Notes: a model not told the origin generated them from the sequence alone. A DNA stretch of 40,288 nucleotides from Elusimicrobiota bacterium (GCA_016212825.1 JACRDS010000050.1:1-40288), one strand, 5' to 3'. Counted from the first letter of the stretch, positions 15,531 to 23,704 are shown. Translations and numbers: made by a program.

Positions 15531-17159
15531 TCAGTGGGAGTGGACGCGGGCGGCGCGCTTGCTCGGGGGCATATAGGGCGAGGGGTCGATGGTCTCGCCG
15601 GTGAGCTCCCGGTAGAACTCCATGACGCGGGTGACGTAGTTCTTGGTCTCCCTGATATTGGGCACGCGGCGTACCCGGTCCACCGGCTTCTCCCCGGCGT
15701 TGTAGGCGGCCACGGCCAGGACCTTGTTGCCGTCGTAGTTCTCGAGCAGGTACTTGAGGTGCTTGGCCATGCCCTTGAGGTTCTGGGCCGGGTCCTGGGA
15801 ATCCCTGACCCCCAGCATCGCGGCGGTGCCGGGCATGAGCTGGCCCAGGCCGACCGCGCCCTTGGGCGAGACCGCCTTGGGGTCGCCCCAGGGGTTCTCC
15901 TGCATGACCATGGCCTCCATGAGGTCCGCGTCCACGCCCACGAGCTCGGCCGACTTCTTGATGAGGGGCCGGTAGCGCGCCACCCGGGGGTTGCCGCGGC
16001 TCAGGTCCACGAGCTCGGCGGCCTGCTCCTGGACCTCGGCCGCGATCTCCTTGACCATGTTGTGCTTGGGGGGCACCACCGCCTGGACCGAGCGCTTGGG
16101 CATGGTGCCGCGGTACGCTTTCTGGAAGGCGCCGAGGAAAGCCTTGACCTCGGGGTCGTTGGGGATGCCGCGGCTCTTGAGGACCGCGGCCGGGCCGACC
16201 TGATAGGCGGCCAGGGCCCTGTGGATGTCCCCGTCGAACTGCTTGATGAGCTCGGCCAGGAGGCGCGTGCCGACCCGGATGTTGACCGCGGGGTCCAGGA
16301 CGTCCTTGGACTTGTAGCCGTAGGCCTTGGCCACGCCGGCGGAAACGCCCATGAGGTTGCGGCTGCAGGTCTCCTGCCCGGTGCCGCAGTTGGCCTTGGC
16401 GCCGATGACGGCCCGGACCACGTCCGGGGAGACTCCGTACTCGTCGGCGATGGGGACGATCACTCCTTCATAGAGGCCGCCCGGCTGCTGCTCCGGCAGC
16501 GGGGACATGTCCACGACCGGGGTCTGCTTCAAGGGGGCCTGCACGAAGCGGGGGACGGGCTTGACGGCCGGCGGCGGGGCGCCCAGGACGGCCGCGGCAT
16601 AATGGGGGATGATTGGTCGGCCGGCGGCCATCACGGCGGGCGCCTGGCCCGCGGAGGCGCGGCCGTTGTCATAGGCTTGGGTGAAATCGCCGGAGCGGAA
16701 GGCCGGGGTGTTCGCGAGGCCGAGGGCTTTGAAAGCGGGCTTCCAGGCTTCTTCCTTCTTAGGCTGCAGGTAGGCGGCTATGGCCTGATAAGGGTCGGGC
16801 CGGACCTGCACGTCCGGGCTCTCGATGGTGAGGAGCGGGCCCCAGAGCTTGAGCAGTCCGGCGCGGGCCGTCTCGCGCTGGGACGGGTTGGCGGCCGGGT
16901 TCCAGGCCGCTGCCTGGTAGCGCAGGACCGAGCTCTTGTCCAGGGGAGAGGAAGACGGGACGAAGGACGCCTGGACCCTGGCTCCCAGCAGGACCTTGGC
17001 GAACTCCTCGGTCTTGCCGAGCTTCTCTCCGACCGCGGTCCCTTCCGGGACGCGGATCGAGATCTTGACCAAATCTGCGGCCACCGAGAACGAGGGGGAC
17101 GCGCACAGCGCCAGCCCCACAGCGACCGCGACCCAACCGCGCTGGACCGTCATGCCCAT
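15531..17159 (-). CDS. Lytic transglycosylase with two SLT domains, the first degenerate
   Basis: About 542 residues from ATG 17159 (ATG 17153 also possible; 17183 would extend it before the signal peptide). The signal peptide ends near SFSVAA. An uncharacterised N-terminal region is followed by a first SLT-like domain (about 230-350: YGVSPDVVRAVIGAKANCG ... ALAAYQVGPAAV). There the catalytic glutamate expected after AVI-x-x is replaced (AVIGAKANC) and a Cys pair (NCGTGQETC) is inserted. The second SLT domain (about 395-525) keeps the glutamate in MVMQENPWGDPKAVSPKGAV, plus GLGQLMPGTA and VAAYNAGEKPV. It should cleave peptidoglycan glycan strands through the second domain, with the first perhaps binding glycan. 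It converges with the PorV-like gene. Confidence 0.88.
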   Translation of the reverse strand: MGMTVQRGWVAVAVGLALCASPSFSVAADLVKISIRVPEGTAVGEKLGKTEEFAKVLLGARVQASFVPSSSPLDKSSVLRYQAAAWNPAANPSQRETARAGLLKLWGPLLTIESPDVQVRPDPYQAIAAYLQPKKEEAWKPAFKALGLANTPAFRSGDFTQAYDNGRASAGQAPAVMAAGRPIIPHYAAAVLGAPPPAVKPVPRFVQAPLKQTPVVDMSPLPEQQPGGLYEGVIVPIADEYGVSPDVVRAVIGAKANCGTGQETCSRNLMGVSAGVAKAYGYKSKDVLDPAVNIRVGTRLLAELIKQFDGDIHRALAAYQVGPAAVLKSRGIPNDPEVKAFLGAFQKAYRGTMPKRSVQAVVPPKHNMVKEIAAEVQEQAAELVDLSRGNPRVARYRPLIKKSAELVGVDADLMEAMVMQENPWGDPKAVSPKGAVGLGQLMPGTAAMLGVRDSQDPAQNLKGMAKHLKYLLENYDGNKVLAVAAYNAGEKPVDRVRRVPNIRETKNYVTRVMEFYRELTGETIDPSPYMPPSKRAARVHSH

Positions 17160-17261
17160 AGCGTAGCGGGCCGGAGGGCCCATGTCCTGGGCCAGGGGCC
17201 CTGGCCGCGGGTGGGCCTTTGGGCCTACGCGCCAGGATGGCTAAAAGGTAGAATCAACCGC

Positions 17262-17873
17262 ATGCCGATGCGCGCCGGAAAGCTCACGATGCCTCCCAGG
17301 CCCGCGCTGCTGGGCTGCCTGGTCTGGCTTCTCATCCCCGTCGAATTCCTCGGCGGCGTCTGGCTGGTGGTCTGGACGGCACAGCGCCTGGGTATCGACA
17401 GCAATAGGGTCGGCGTCCTGATCATGATCGGCTTTGTCGCCATGGCGGTGGGCATGGCCGTCGTATCCATGAGCGCCTCCCGCATGGGCAGGGGCGGGAT
17501 GAAAAGCCCTCGGGCGCTGCTGGCGGCTCTCGGGTGCGTCCTTCTCTTGCCGGTCATCGGGGTCTTGGCCGCGGTGGCCGACGTGAGCCTGGACCCCTCG
17601 CCGCCGCGCACCGAGACCTTTTTCGTCGTGTACAAGGTCAAAGGCTGCGTGGGCATCCATTTTCCGCAAGCGCCTTGGGGACACGACCTGCGCCCCCCCA
17701 TCATCAGCCCGGAGTTGCTGCAGAGCGCCGGCACGGGCTTCCCGTTGAGGATCACCTGGCGCGCGGGCGCCCTGGGCCTGGCCTGGATCCAGAGCGTGGC
17801 GGCCGCCGAGAGATATCCTCTCGTCGTGCCGGAGACCGCCGGACCGCGCCCGCTTCCCGCCGTGGAGCGCTGA
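17262..17873 (+). CDS. Unknown membrane protein
   Basis: 203 residues from ATG 17262 (ATG 17268 is an alternative). AAAAGGT lies about 11 bases upstream. Three hydrophobic helices at about 14-38, 46-70 and 84-106 precede a C-terminal soluble part of about 95 residues with a single cysteine (VKGCVGIHFP). I do not recognise a family. It is read divergently from the transglycosylase and converges with the lipoprotein gene. The long open frame upstream of 17262 is an antisense shadow of the transglycosylase. Coding is supported by hydrophobic periodicity and codon pattern only. Confidence 0.6.
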   Translation: MPMRAGKLTMPPRPALLGCLVWLLIPVEFLGGVWLVVWTAQRLGIDSNRVGVLIMIGFVAMAVGMAVVSMSASRMGRGGMKSPRALLAALGCVLLLPVIGVLAAVADVSLDPSPPRTETFFVVYKVKGCVGIHFPQAPWGHDLRPPIISPELLQSAGTGFPLRITWRAGALGLAWIQSVAAAERYPLVVPETAGPRPLPAVER

Positions 17874-17921
17874 GCGCGGCCTCGACCAAGGCGCTGCTGG
17901 CCCGAGGCTTAGGGAAGTGCG

Positions 17922-18113
17922 TCAGCCGTCATGGGAGGAGCCGTCGACGGGCTGCTGGCTGGCCGGGGCCGGCAGCGGCCCGTTGGACACGCACTTGTCC
18001 CCTTCCTGGTGCGTGCCTCTCGCGCAATCCGGGGGCGGAGGCGGGGCTTCTTGCTTCTTCGCGCAGGCCATGAAGCCGGCCAGGGCCAGCGTCAGCAAGA
18101 GGGCGTTCTTCAT
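17922..18113 (-). CDS. Small putative lipoprotein
   Basis: 63 residues. A signal peptide (MKNALLLTLALAGFMAC) ends in a lipobox-like F-M-A-C, followed by a charged KKQE and a proline run (APPPPPDC). Two further cysteines (C30, C41) could form a disulfide. The ATG at 18113 overlaps the stop of the acid phosphatase gene and has GGAGG about eight bases upstream. No function is recognised. Anchoring in the periplasmic face of a membrane is inferred from the lipobox. Confidence 0.7.
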   Translation of the reverse strand: MKNALLLTLALAGFMACAKKQEAPPPPPDCARGTHQEGDKCVSNGPLPAPASQQPVDGSSHDG

Positions 18114-18829
18114 CGGGGAGCCTCCATGGGCGCGGCCAGATACCCGCGCATCCGCTCGAGCTGAGCCGCGAAGGCGGGGTCGCGCTTGAGCGACGGATAG
18201 AGCATGTCCGCCAGCCGCTTGCCGGCCGCGATGTCCGAGGGGTGGTGCAGCCCGCCGATGACCCGGTTGAGGGCCGCGTCGTTGGCGCGCGTGATGTACT
18301 CGTTGCGGCGGCCGGGCGCGATGTCCGTGAGGGCGAGCGCGTAGGCCCGGGAGATGGCCGCGTGGCCGCTGGGATAGGAGTAGCCGCCGGGCTTCTTCAG
18401 GCCCGGGCAGGGTTCGATGCTGGGATCGCGCCGGAAGGGGCGCGGGCGCTTCTCCCGCTCCTTGACGTCCCATACCGCCGTGTCCACGTCGATGCCGACC
18501 TGCAGGAAGAAGTCGGCCGCCTCCTGGGGCAGGGGCCGGGCGAAGGGGCTGATGTCGCCGAACAGCTCCTCGAAGGTGGCGGTGGCCTGGGCCGCGGCGT
18601 CCCGGCACTGTCCTTCGGTGCGCCGCTTCTGCCAGGAGCGGACCTCCTCCAGGTCGGCCTTGTCCACGGCGGAGTCCGCGGCCGGGGCCGGCGGGAACTC
18701 CAGGGCCGAGAGCTTGGCCCGGTCCAGGTACAGGGGCGGCTGGCGCTCGTAGCCCTTGGCTCCGGCCGTCCCCGCCGCGAGCAGCAGCGCGAGGGCGGCG
18801 GGGCCGGTGAGCCGTCGAATCATGCCCAT
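18110..18829 (-). CDS. Class A acid phosphatase (PAP2 superfamily), periplasmic
   Basis: 239 residues with a signal peptide (about 7-24). The three phosphatase motifs are present: K123-x6-R130-P131 (KEREKRPRP), P-S-G-H at 153-156 (GYSYPSGHAAISRAYALAL) and R189-x5-H195-x3-D199 (NRVIGGLHHPSD). H156 and H195 are the expected catalytic histidines. The match is to the PhoN-like soluble class rather than to membrane PAP2 lipid phosphatases. It releases phosphate from organic phosphomonoesters in the periplasm. It starts two bases after the acyl-CoA dehydrogenase stop and overlaps the lipoprotein gene. Confidence 0.9.
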   Translation of the reverse strand: MGMIRRLTGPAALALLLAAGTAGAKGYERQPPLYLDRAKLSALEFPPAPAADSAVDKADLEEVRSWQKRRTEGQCRDAAAQATATFEELFGDISPFARPLPQEAADFFLQVGIDVDTAVWDVKEREKRPRPFRRDPSIEPCPGLKKPGGYSYPSGHAAISRAYALALTDIAPGRRNEYITRANDAALNRVIGGLHHPSDIAAGKRLADMLYPSLKRDPAFAAQLERMRGYLAAPMEAPR

Positions 18830-18831
18830 GC

Positions 18832-20070
18832 CTAATCCGCGTGCAGCTTGTGGGCGGCCGCTTCCTTGATGACCATGGCGGCGATCTCGTTGCGCTGGAT
18901 CTGGTTGGTGCCCTCGTAGATCTGCGTGATCTTGGCGTCGCGCATGTACTTCTCCACGGGGAAGTCGCGCATGTAGCCGATGCCGCCGCACATCTGCACG
19001 CAGTCCGTGCTCACCTTCATGGCCGTGTCCGAGCAGAGCACCTTGCACATGGCCGACTCCTTGGTGTAGCGCCGGATCTTGAGGCGGCTGGTCTCGTCGA
19101 ACACCACGGTGCCGTTGGCCATGGCCGCGTCGATGGCCGGCTTCATCGCGGCGTCCATCGCCTTGGTCGTGGAGTAGAGCAGGGCCCGGCTCGCCTCGAT
19201 GGCGGTGGCGCAGTCCGCGATCATGTGCGCGATGGCCTGGTGGCTGGCCACGGCCTGGCCGAACTGCCTGCGTATGCGGGTGTAGGCCAGGGTCTCGTCG
19301 AGCGCCCCCTGGGCGATGCCCAGGGCCTGCGCGGCCACGCCCGGCCGGGACATGTCGAAGGTCATCTGGGCCACGAAGAGGCCGTAGCCTTCCTTGTAGA
19401 GCAGGTTGTCCTTCGGGATGCGGCAGTTCTGGAAGACCAGCTCGTAGGTCGGGTTGGCGCGGATGCCCATCTTGTGCTCTTTTTTTCCGAAGGTGAAGCC
19501 CGGCGTGCCCTTCTCCACGACGAACGCTCCGATCCCGCGCGCTCCGCGCGCGGGGTTCGTCGTGGCGAAGATCACATAGGTCTCCGAGACCTCCCCGCCC
19601 GAGATGAAGACCTTGGAGCCGTTGAGCACGTAGTGGTCCCCGTCGCGCCGGGCCGTGGTCTTCATGGCCGTGGCGTCGGAGCCGGCCTCGGCCTCGGTGA
19701 TGGCGAAGGCCGCGATCTTCTGCCCCGAGGCCAGGCTGGGAATCCAGCGCTGGCGCTGGGCCTCGCTGCCGAAGAGCAGGATGGGGATGGTGCCCAGGCC
19801 CGAGCCGGCCACGCACAGGGCGATGCCCGCGCAGCCGCGGGAGAGCTGCTCCACGGCCAGGCACAGGTCCAGCGTCCCGCCGCCCATGCCGCCGTACTTC
19901 TCGGGCAGGTAGACCCCGAACAGGTCGGCCTTGCGGATGTCCTCGATGACGGGCCAGGGGAACTGTTCGGTCCGGTCGTACTCCTCCCGCACCGGGCGTA
20001 TCTTCTCGCGGGTCAGCTCGTAGGCGACCTCGAGGATGGCGTGCTGCTGCTCGTTGAGACCGTAGTCCAT
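18832..20070 (-). CDS. Acyl-CoA dehydrogenase
   Basis: 412 residues with the full family layout. The N-terminal helical domain starts MDYGLNEQQHAILEVAYEL and contains YLPEKYGGMGGG. The FAD/substrate motif AFAITEAEAGSDATAM follows. The C-terminal part contains RRQFGQAVASHQAIAHMIAD, the CGGIGYMRDFPVEKYMRD block and the catalytic-glutamate motif IYEGTNQIQRN. It oxidises acyl-CoA to enoyl-CoA, passing electrons to ETF. The glutamate position matches short- and medium-chain enzymes, so butyryl-CoA type is plausible. No etfAB or other beta-oxidation gene is in the window. The ATG at 20070 has AAGGGGA upstream and starts one base after the rnc stop. Confidence 0.95.
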   Translation of the reverse strand: MDYGLNEQQHAILEVAYELTREKIRPVREEYDRTEQFPWPVIEDIRKADLFGVYLPEKYGGMGGGTLDLCLAVEQLSRGCAGIALCVAGSGLGTIPILLFGSEAQRQRWIPSLASGQKIAAFAITEAEAGSDATAMKTTARRDGDHYVLNGSKVFISGGEVSETYVIFATTNPARGARGIGAFVVEKGTPGFTFGKKEHKMGIRANPTYELVFQNCRIPKDNLLYKEGYGLFVAQMTFDMSRPGVAAQALGIAQGALDETLAYTRIRRQFGQAVASHQAIAHMIADCATAIEASRALLYSTTKAMDAAMKPAIDAAMANGTVVFDETSRLKIRRYTKESAMCKVLCSDTAMKVSTDCVQMCGGIGYMRDFPVEKYMRDAKITQIYEGTNQIQRNEIAAMVIKEAAAHKLHAD

Positions 20071-20071
20071 T

Positions 20072-20788
20072 TTATTCCCCTTCCCCCATGCGGGATTCCG
20101 GCGCGGCCAGCTTCTGCAGGGCGTCGCGCGCGGCCGCCTGCTCGGCCTCCTTCTTGCTCTTCCCCGCGCCCAGGCCCAGCATGCGCTTGCCGAAGTGCAC
20201 CCGGACCTGGAAGGTCTTGTCGTGATCGGGGCCTTCCGTGCTCGTGGTCTCGTAGCTCGGCGGGGCCTTGTACTTCTTCTGCAGGACCTCCTGCAGGAGG
20301 CTCTTGTGGTCGGCGTCGGCCGCGGGCCTCCGGCGGTCCAGGCAGCGCCGGATGAAGGCCGCGGCCGGCTCATAGCCGCCGTCCAGATAGACCGCCCCCA
20401 CGAGGGCTTCGAAGGCGTTGGCCAGGAGGCTGGCCCGGCCGCGTCCCCCGGAGGAGTCCTCGCCGACCCCGAGGAGCAGGTGGTCGCCCAGGCCGAGGTC
20501 CCTGGCCCAGTGCGCCAGGGTCGGCCGCGAGACGAGGAGCGCCTTTTTCTTGGAAAGCGCCCCCTCGGCTTCCTCGGGATGCCGGACGTAGAGCTCGTGC
20601 GCCACCACGGCGGCGAGGATGCTGTCTCCGAGGAACTCCAGCCGCTCGTTGTGGATCGCGGTGCGGCTTTCCGAGGCGTAGGACTTGTGGGAGAGCGCCT
20701 CTTCGAGCAGCTTCCGGTTGCGGAAGCGGTAGCCGATGGCGTCTTCCAGGGGCTGGGGGTGGCTCACGCGGGTTTTAGCACGACGCAC
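20072..20788 (-). CDS. rnc: Ribonuclease III
   Basis: Double-strand-specific endoribonuclease for rRNA and mRNA processing, up to 238 residues. The catalytic signature HNERLEFLGDSIL and the second acidic site (LLANAFEALVGAVYLDGG) are intact. A C-terminal dsRNA-binding domain (about 158-228) ends with AGKSKKEAEQAAARDAL. The longest start is GTG 20788, which lies inside an 18-bp hairpin (20784-20824). GTG 20767, giving MSHPQPLEDAIGYRF, leaves the hairpin in the leader and is at least as likely. Neither has a clear ribosome site. The gene lies just downstream of acpP. Confidence 0.95.
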   Translation of the reverse strand: MRRAKTRVSHPQPLEDAIGYRFRNRKLLEEALSHKSYASESRTAIHNERLEFLGDSILAAVVAHELYVRHPEEAEGALSKKKALLVSRPTLAHWARDLGLGDHLLLGVGEDSSGGRGRASLLANAFEALVGAVYLDGGYEPAAAFIRRCLDRRRPAADADHKSLLQEVLQKKYKAPPSYETTSTEGPDHDKTFQVRVHFGKRMLGLGAGKSKKEAEQAAARDALQKLAAPESRMGEGE

Positions 20789-20824
20789 CCCCCGCGGACG
20801 AGGTGATCGTCCGCGGGGGGTGCG
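20784..20824 (-). other. 18-bp perfect hairpin in the rnc leader
   Basis: The arms CGCACCCCCCGCGGACGA and its exact complement flank a five-base loop (GGTGA on plus). It lies 15 bases after the acpP stop and covers the longest rnc start codon. No T-run follows on either strand, so it is not an ordinary intrinsic terminator. It is an obvious potential RNase III substrate or mRNA-protecting structure. Confidence 0.8.
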
Positions 20825-20839
20825 GCTCGGTGCCGGGGC

Positions 20840-21091
20840 TTACTTCTTGGCGTGAGAGTTGATGTAGTCGACGGCCTGGCCGACGGTCTGGATCTTCTCG
20901 GCCTGTTCGTCCGGGATCTCCATGTCGAACTCTTCCTCGAGGGCCATGACCAGCTCCACGGTGTCGAGGGAGTCGGCGCCCAGGTCGTTGACGAAGTGGG
21001 CTTCCGGCTTGACCTCCGAGGCGTCCACTCCGAGCTGCTCGACGATGATCTTCTTGACGCGGTCTGCGACGCTGAGGCTGGTATCCGCCAT
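20840..21091 (-). CDS. acpP: Acyl carrier protein
   Basis: 83 residues, acidic, with the phosphopantetheine site S41 in [19 protein letters not shown]. It carries acyl chains during fatty acid synthesis. Length and sequence are typical. The ATG at 21091 has AGGAGG upstream. It follows fabG after a gap filled by an inverted repeat and precedes the rnc hairpin. Confidence 0.98.
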   Translation of the reverse strand: MADTSLSVADRVKKIIVEQLGVDASEVKPEAHFVNDLGADSLDTVELVMALEEEFDMEIPDEQAEKIQTVGQAVDYINSHAKK

Positions 21092-21117
21092 TGGTATCCT
21101 CCTACGCTGCTATGAAC

Positions 21118-21189
21118 AGGTGCCAGGCATTGACTTTTGATTCTCCAACATTTTTGGGTCGGCTGTCAAAAGTCAATGCCGCGGCACCT
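21118..21189. repeat. Inverted repeat with 23-24-base arms between fabG and acpP
   Basis: The left arm starts AGGTGCCAGGCATTGAC and ends TTTTGA (21118-21140). The right arm (21166-21189) is its reverse complement with one insertion and one change, across a 25-base spacer. The right end forms the stop codon of fabG. The core GGTGCCAGGC resembles the GGTGTCAGGC core of the elements at 2759, 24692 and 32347. In RNA it would form a long hairpin between fabG and acpP. Confidence 0.8.
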
Positions 21190-21952
21190 ACATGTACATC
21201 CCGCCGTTGACTCCGAGCACCTGCCCGGTGATGTAAGATGAATCCTCGCCGGCCAGGAACAGGGCCGCGCGCGCGATGTCCTCCGGTTCGCCCATGCGGC
21301 CGAGCAGGATGGCCTCCAGGAGCTTCTTCTTGGCCTCCTCCGGGATGGCGTCGGTCATGCGCGTGCGGATGAAGCCGGGGGCTATGGCGTTGACCAGGAC
21401 GCCGCGGGAGGCGAACTCGCGCGCGCAGGTCTTGGTCAGCGCGATGACCCCGCCCTTGGAGGCGGAGTAGTTGGCCTGCCCCGCGTTGCCTTGCTGGCCG
21501 ACGATGGAGGCGATGTTGATGATGCGCCCCGCGCGGGCCTTGAGCATGGGCCGGGCCACGGCCTTGGTGAAGTTGAAGACGCCCTTGAGGTTGATGCCGA
21601 GCACGAGGTCCCAGTCCGCGTCGGCCAGGCGCATGACCAGGTTGTCCCGGGTCACGCCGGCGTTGTTGACCAGGATGTCCACCTTGCCGAACTTCTCCAG
21701 GGCGGCCTTGACCACGGCTTCGCAATCCTCGTACCGGGAGACGTCGGCCTTGGCGGAGAGGGCCGGCACGCCCGCGGCGGCGAGCTTGCCGACGGCTTCC
21801 GCCGCCTTGGCCTCGTCGACGTCGACGATGAACACGGAGGCCCCTTCGCGGCCGAAGAGCTCCGCCATGGCGTAGCCGATGCCCTGCGCGGCCCCGGTGA
21901 TGACGGCGGCCTTCCCCTCCAAGCGGCGGCTGGCGGCGGCGGATTCAGGCAT
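21188..21952 (-). CDS. fabG: 3-oxoacyl-[acyl-carrier-protein] reductase
   Basis: 254-residue short-chain dehydrogenase. The NADPH-binding GAAQGIG, the NNAG motif (ILVNNAGVTRDNLVMR), the catalytic serine (IINIASIVGQQG) and Y-x3-K (NYSASKGG) are present. The VTRDNL segment and adjacency to acpP and plsX identify it as FabG rather than a generic SDR. It reduces beta-ketoacyl-ACP. A nine-residue N-terminal extension precedes the first strand. AGGAAGA lies just upstream of ATG 21952. The stop codon is supplied by the inverted repeat. Confidence 0.95.
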   Translation of the reverse strand: MPESAAASRRLEGKAAVITGAAQGIGYAMAELFGREGASVFIVDVDEAKAAEAVGKLAAAGVPALSAKADVSRYEDCEAVVKAALEKFGKVDILVNNAGVTRDNLVMRLADADWDLVLGINLKGVFNFTKAVARPMLKARAGRIINIASIVGQQGNAGQANYSASKGGVIALTKTCAREFASRGVLVNAIAPGFIRTRMTDAIPEEAKKKLLEAILLGRMGEPEDIARAALFLAGEDSSYITGQVLGVNGGMYM

Positions 21953-21976
21953 GGTCTTCCTCCTGGTTCGGCGGCA

Positions 21977-23008
21977 TCATAGGGGCTGGAGCCCGGCGGT
22001 CTCGAGGCCGGACTGCATCTGGGCCAGCGCTCTCTGGATGTGGGCCGGAAGGCCGTTCTCGGAGAGCCGCTGGGCGGCGCGCAGGGCGCTGGCCATGGCC
22101 TTGGCGTTGGAATCGGCGTGCGCGACCACGACGCTCCCCCCCACGCCCAACAGGGGCGCCCCTCCGTGCTCGTCCGGGTCGAGGCGCTTCCTGAGCCGGT
22201 TGAAGGGCGCGCGCAGGAGGAGTCCTCCGGCCTTGTAGATGCGGCTGCGCCGCATCTCCGCCTTGAGGGCGTGGAAGATGGAGGCGGCCATGCCTTCGAT
22301 GAGCTTGACGGCGACGTTGCCCACGAAGCCGTCGCAGACCGCCACGTCCACGGTCCCGGCCGGGATGTCGTGGCCCTGCACCATGCCGCGGAAATCCAAT
22401 CCGCTGGCTTTGAGCAGCGGGGCCGTGGCGCGCACGAGGTCGTTGCCCCGGCTCTGCGCCTCGGCCACGGAGAGCAGGCCCACCGAGGGATGGGCGATCC
22501 CCAGGGCATGGCGGCAGTAGAGCACGCCCATGGCCGCGAACTGCAGGAGGTGCCAGGGCTTGCAGTCCGCGTTGGCCCCCACGTCCAGGAGCACGGTCTG
22601 CCCCCGGACCGTGGGCACGGCCACGGCCAGGGCGGGCCTCAGGACGCCGGGCAGGCGTTTGAGGTGCCAGAGCCCCGCGGTCACGGCCGCGCCGGGGTGG
22701 CCGGCCGAGACCAGGGCCGCGGCCCGGCCTTCGGCCATCAGCCGGGCGCAGACCAGGATGGAGGCGTTGGGCATGTCCCGGCAGGCCGCGGCCGGGTCCG
22801 CGTCCACGGGCACCACCCCGCCGGCGTCCACGATCTCGAAGCGCCGGTCGCTCTGGGGGATGCCGCGAGCGGTGAGCTCGCCGCGGATGACTCCGGCGGG
22901 GCCGACCAGGACCGGCTCGACTCCCCAGGCGTTGGCCGCCGCGATGGCGCCCTCTACGTTGGGCGCGAGACCGAGGTCTCCCGCGGCGGCGTCGAGCGCG
23001 ATGCGCAT
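21977..23008 (-). CDS. plsX: Phosphate acyltransferase PlsX
   Basis: 343 residues. It makes acyl-phosphate from acyl-ACP for phospholipid synthesis. Family features are the N-terminal MRIALDA, VSAGHPGAAVTAGLWHLKRL with the conserved G-x-T/A-GA element, LLDVGANADCKPWHLLQFA and VCDGFVGNVAVKLIEGM. The N-terminal motif is DAAAGD where most members have DAMGGD, a divergence at a normally conserved site. It starts seven bases after the rpmF stop, the usual arrangement. It is followed by fabG, with no fabH or fabD between. Confidence 0.95.
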   Translation of the reverse strand: MRIALDAAAGDLGLAPNVEGAIAAANAWGVEPVLVGPAGVIRGELTARGIPQSDRRFEIVDAGGVVPVDADPAAACRDMPNASILVCARLMAEGRAAALVSAGHPGAAVTAGLWHLKRLPGVLRPALAVAVPTVRGQTVLLDVGANADCKPWHLLQFAAMGVLYCRHALGIAHPSVGLLSVAEAQSRGNDLVRATAPLLKASGLDFRGMVQGHDIPAGTVDVAVCDGFVGNVAVKLIEGMAASIFHALKAEMRRSRIYKAGGLLLRAPFNRLRKRLDPDEHGGAPLLGVGGSVVVAHADSNAKAMASALRAAQRLSENGLPAHIQRALAQMQSGLETAGLQPL

Positions 23009-23015
23009 CAGGCCG

Positions 23016-23240
23016 TCACTTCTGCTGCTGACCGCCCTCGCCTTCGGAGGCCTTCTCCTTCTTCTTCTGCGCGACGATGAGCTTCCCGTTGTACCAGCCG
23101 CAGCTGGGGCAGACGGTGTGGGAAGGCTTGAGGCTCTTGCAGTTGGGGCAGGTGCCGGCGGCGGTCCGGTCCAGGCGCCAGTTCTGGGCGCGGCGGCTGT
23201 CGCGGCGGGACCGAGTGTGCTTGCGTTTTGGGTTTGGCAT
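23016..23240 (-). CDS. rpmF: 50S ribosomal protein L32
   Basis: 74 residues. The basic N-terminus MPNPKRKHTRSRRDSRRAQN is diagnostic, followed by a zinc-binding set C31-x2-C34 and C44-x2-C47. The Lys/Glu/Gln-rich C-terminal tail of about 15 residues is longer than in many species. It sits between the YceD-family gene and plsX, its usual neighbourhood. GAGGAGAG lies upstream of the ATG. Confidence 0.97.
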   Translation of the reverse strand: MPNPKRKHTRSRRDSRRAQNWRLDRTAAGTCPNCKSLKPSHTVCPSCGWYNGKLIVAQKKKEKASEGEGGQQQK

Positions 23241-23260
23241 AACTCTCCTCTCTCTCTATC

Positions 23261-23680
23261 CTAGCTCCCGCAGGCGCAGACCCGTTCGTTGCGGTTGCCC
23301 CCGCACCGGGGGCACAGGCCCTTGCAGTCCTCCCGGCAGCGGGCGTTGCCGGGCAGGGCCAGGACCAGAGCCTGGCGCACCTCCTCGGTCGCGTCCAGGG
23401 TTCCGGCGCCTAACGGCGCCTCACCCTGGACCTCGGTGCGGAAACGCTGCCGGGCCGGGCCCAGGCACCGGACGCAGGTGAGTTCCCACTCTCCCGCGAC
23501 CGTGCCCGAGAACGAGGCCTCGGACCCGTGCCGAGCGACGCTCAACTGCACTTCCAGCGGCCCGGTGAGGACCGCGGAGCCGGCCATGAGGTCCTGCAAC
23601 TGGGCCGGCTCCAGGCGGCGCTCCAAGGCCAAGACGGCCTCTTCCGCCAGACCGCTGAGGTCGAACTGCAAGGGGGTCAT
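23261..23680 (-). CDS. YceD/DUF177-family protein
   Basis: 139 residues. It has the conserved CVRCLG motif (C69 region) and a C-terminal cysteine cluster (CREDCKGLCPRCGGN, then CACGS) able to bind zinc. Members of this family lie next to rpmF in most bacteria and are linked to 23S rRNA metabolism or ribosome assembly. The 20-base gap to rpmF and GGAGA upstream of ATG 23680 fit that operon. Confidence 0.92.
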   Translation of the reverse strand: MTPLQFDLSGLAEEAVLALERRLEPAQLQDLMAGSAVLTGPLEVQLSVARHGSEASFSGTVAGEWELTCVRCLGPARQRFRTEVQGEAPLGAGTLDATEEVRQALVLALPGNARCREDCKGLCPRCGGNRNERVCACGS

Positions 23681-23704
23681 GATAGCTGTTTCTCCGGCGA
23701 GAAG

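Noticed and set aside
20784-20824. Hairpin after acpP read as an intrinsic terminator
   Set aside because: No T-run follows on either strand, although the stem itself is perfect; it is kept as a leader structure instead.
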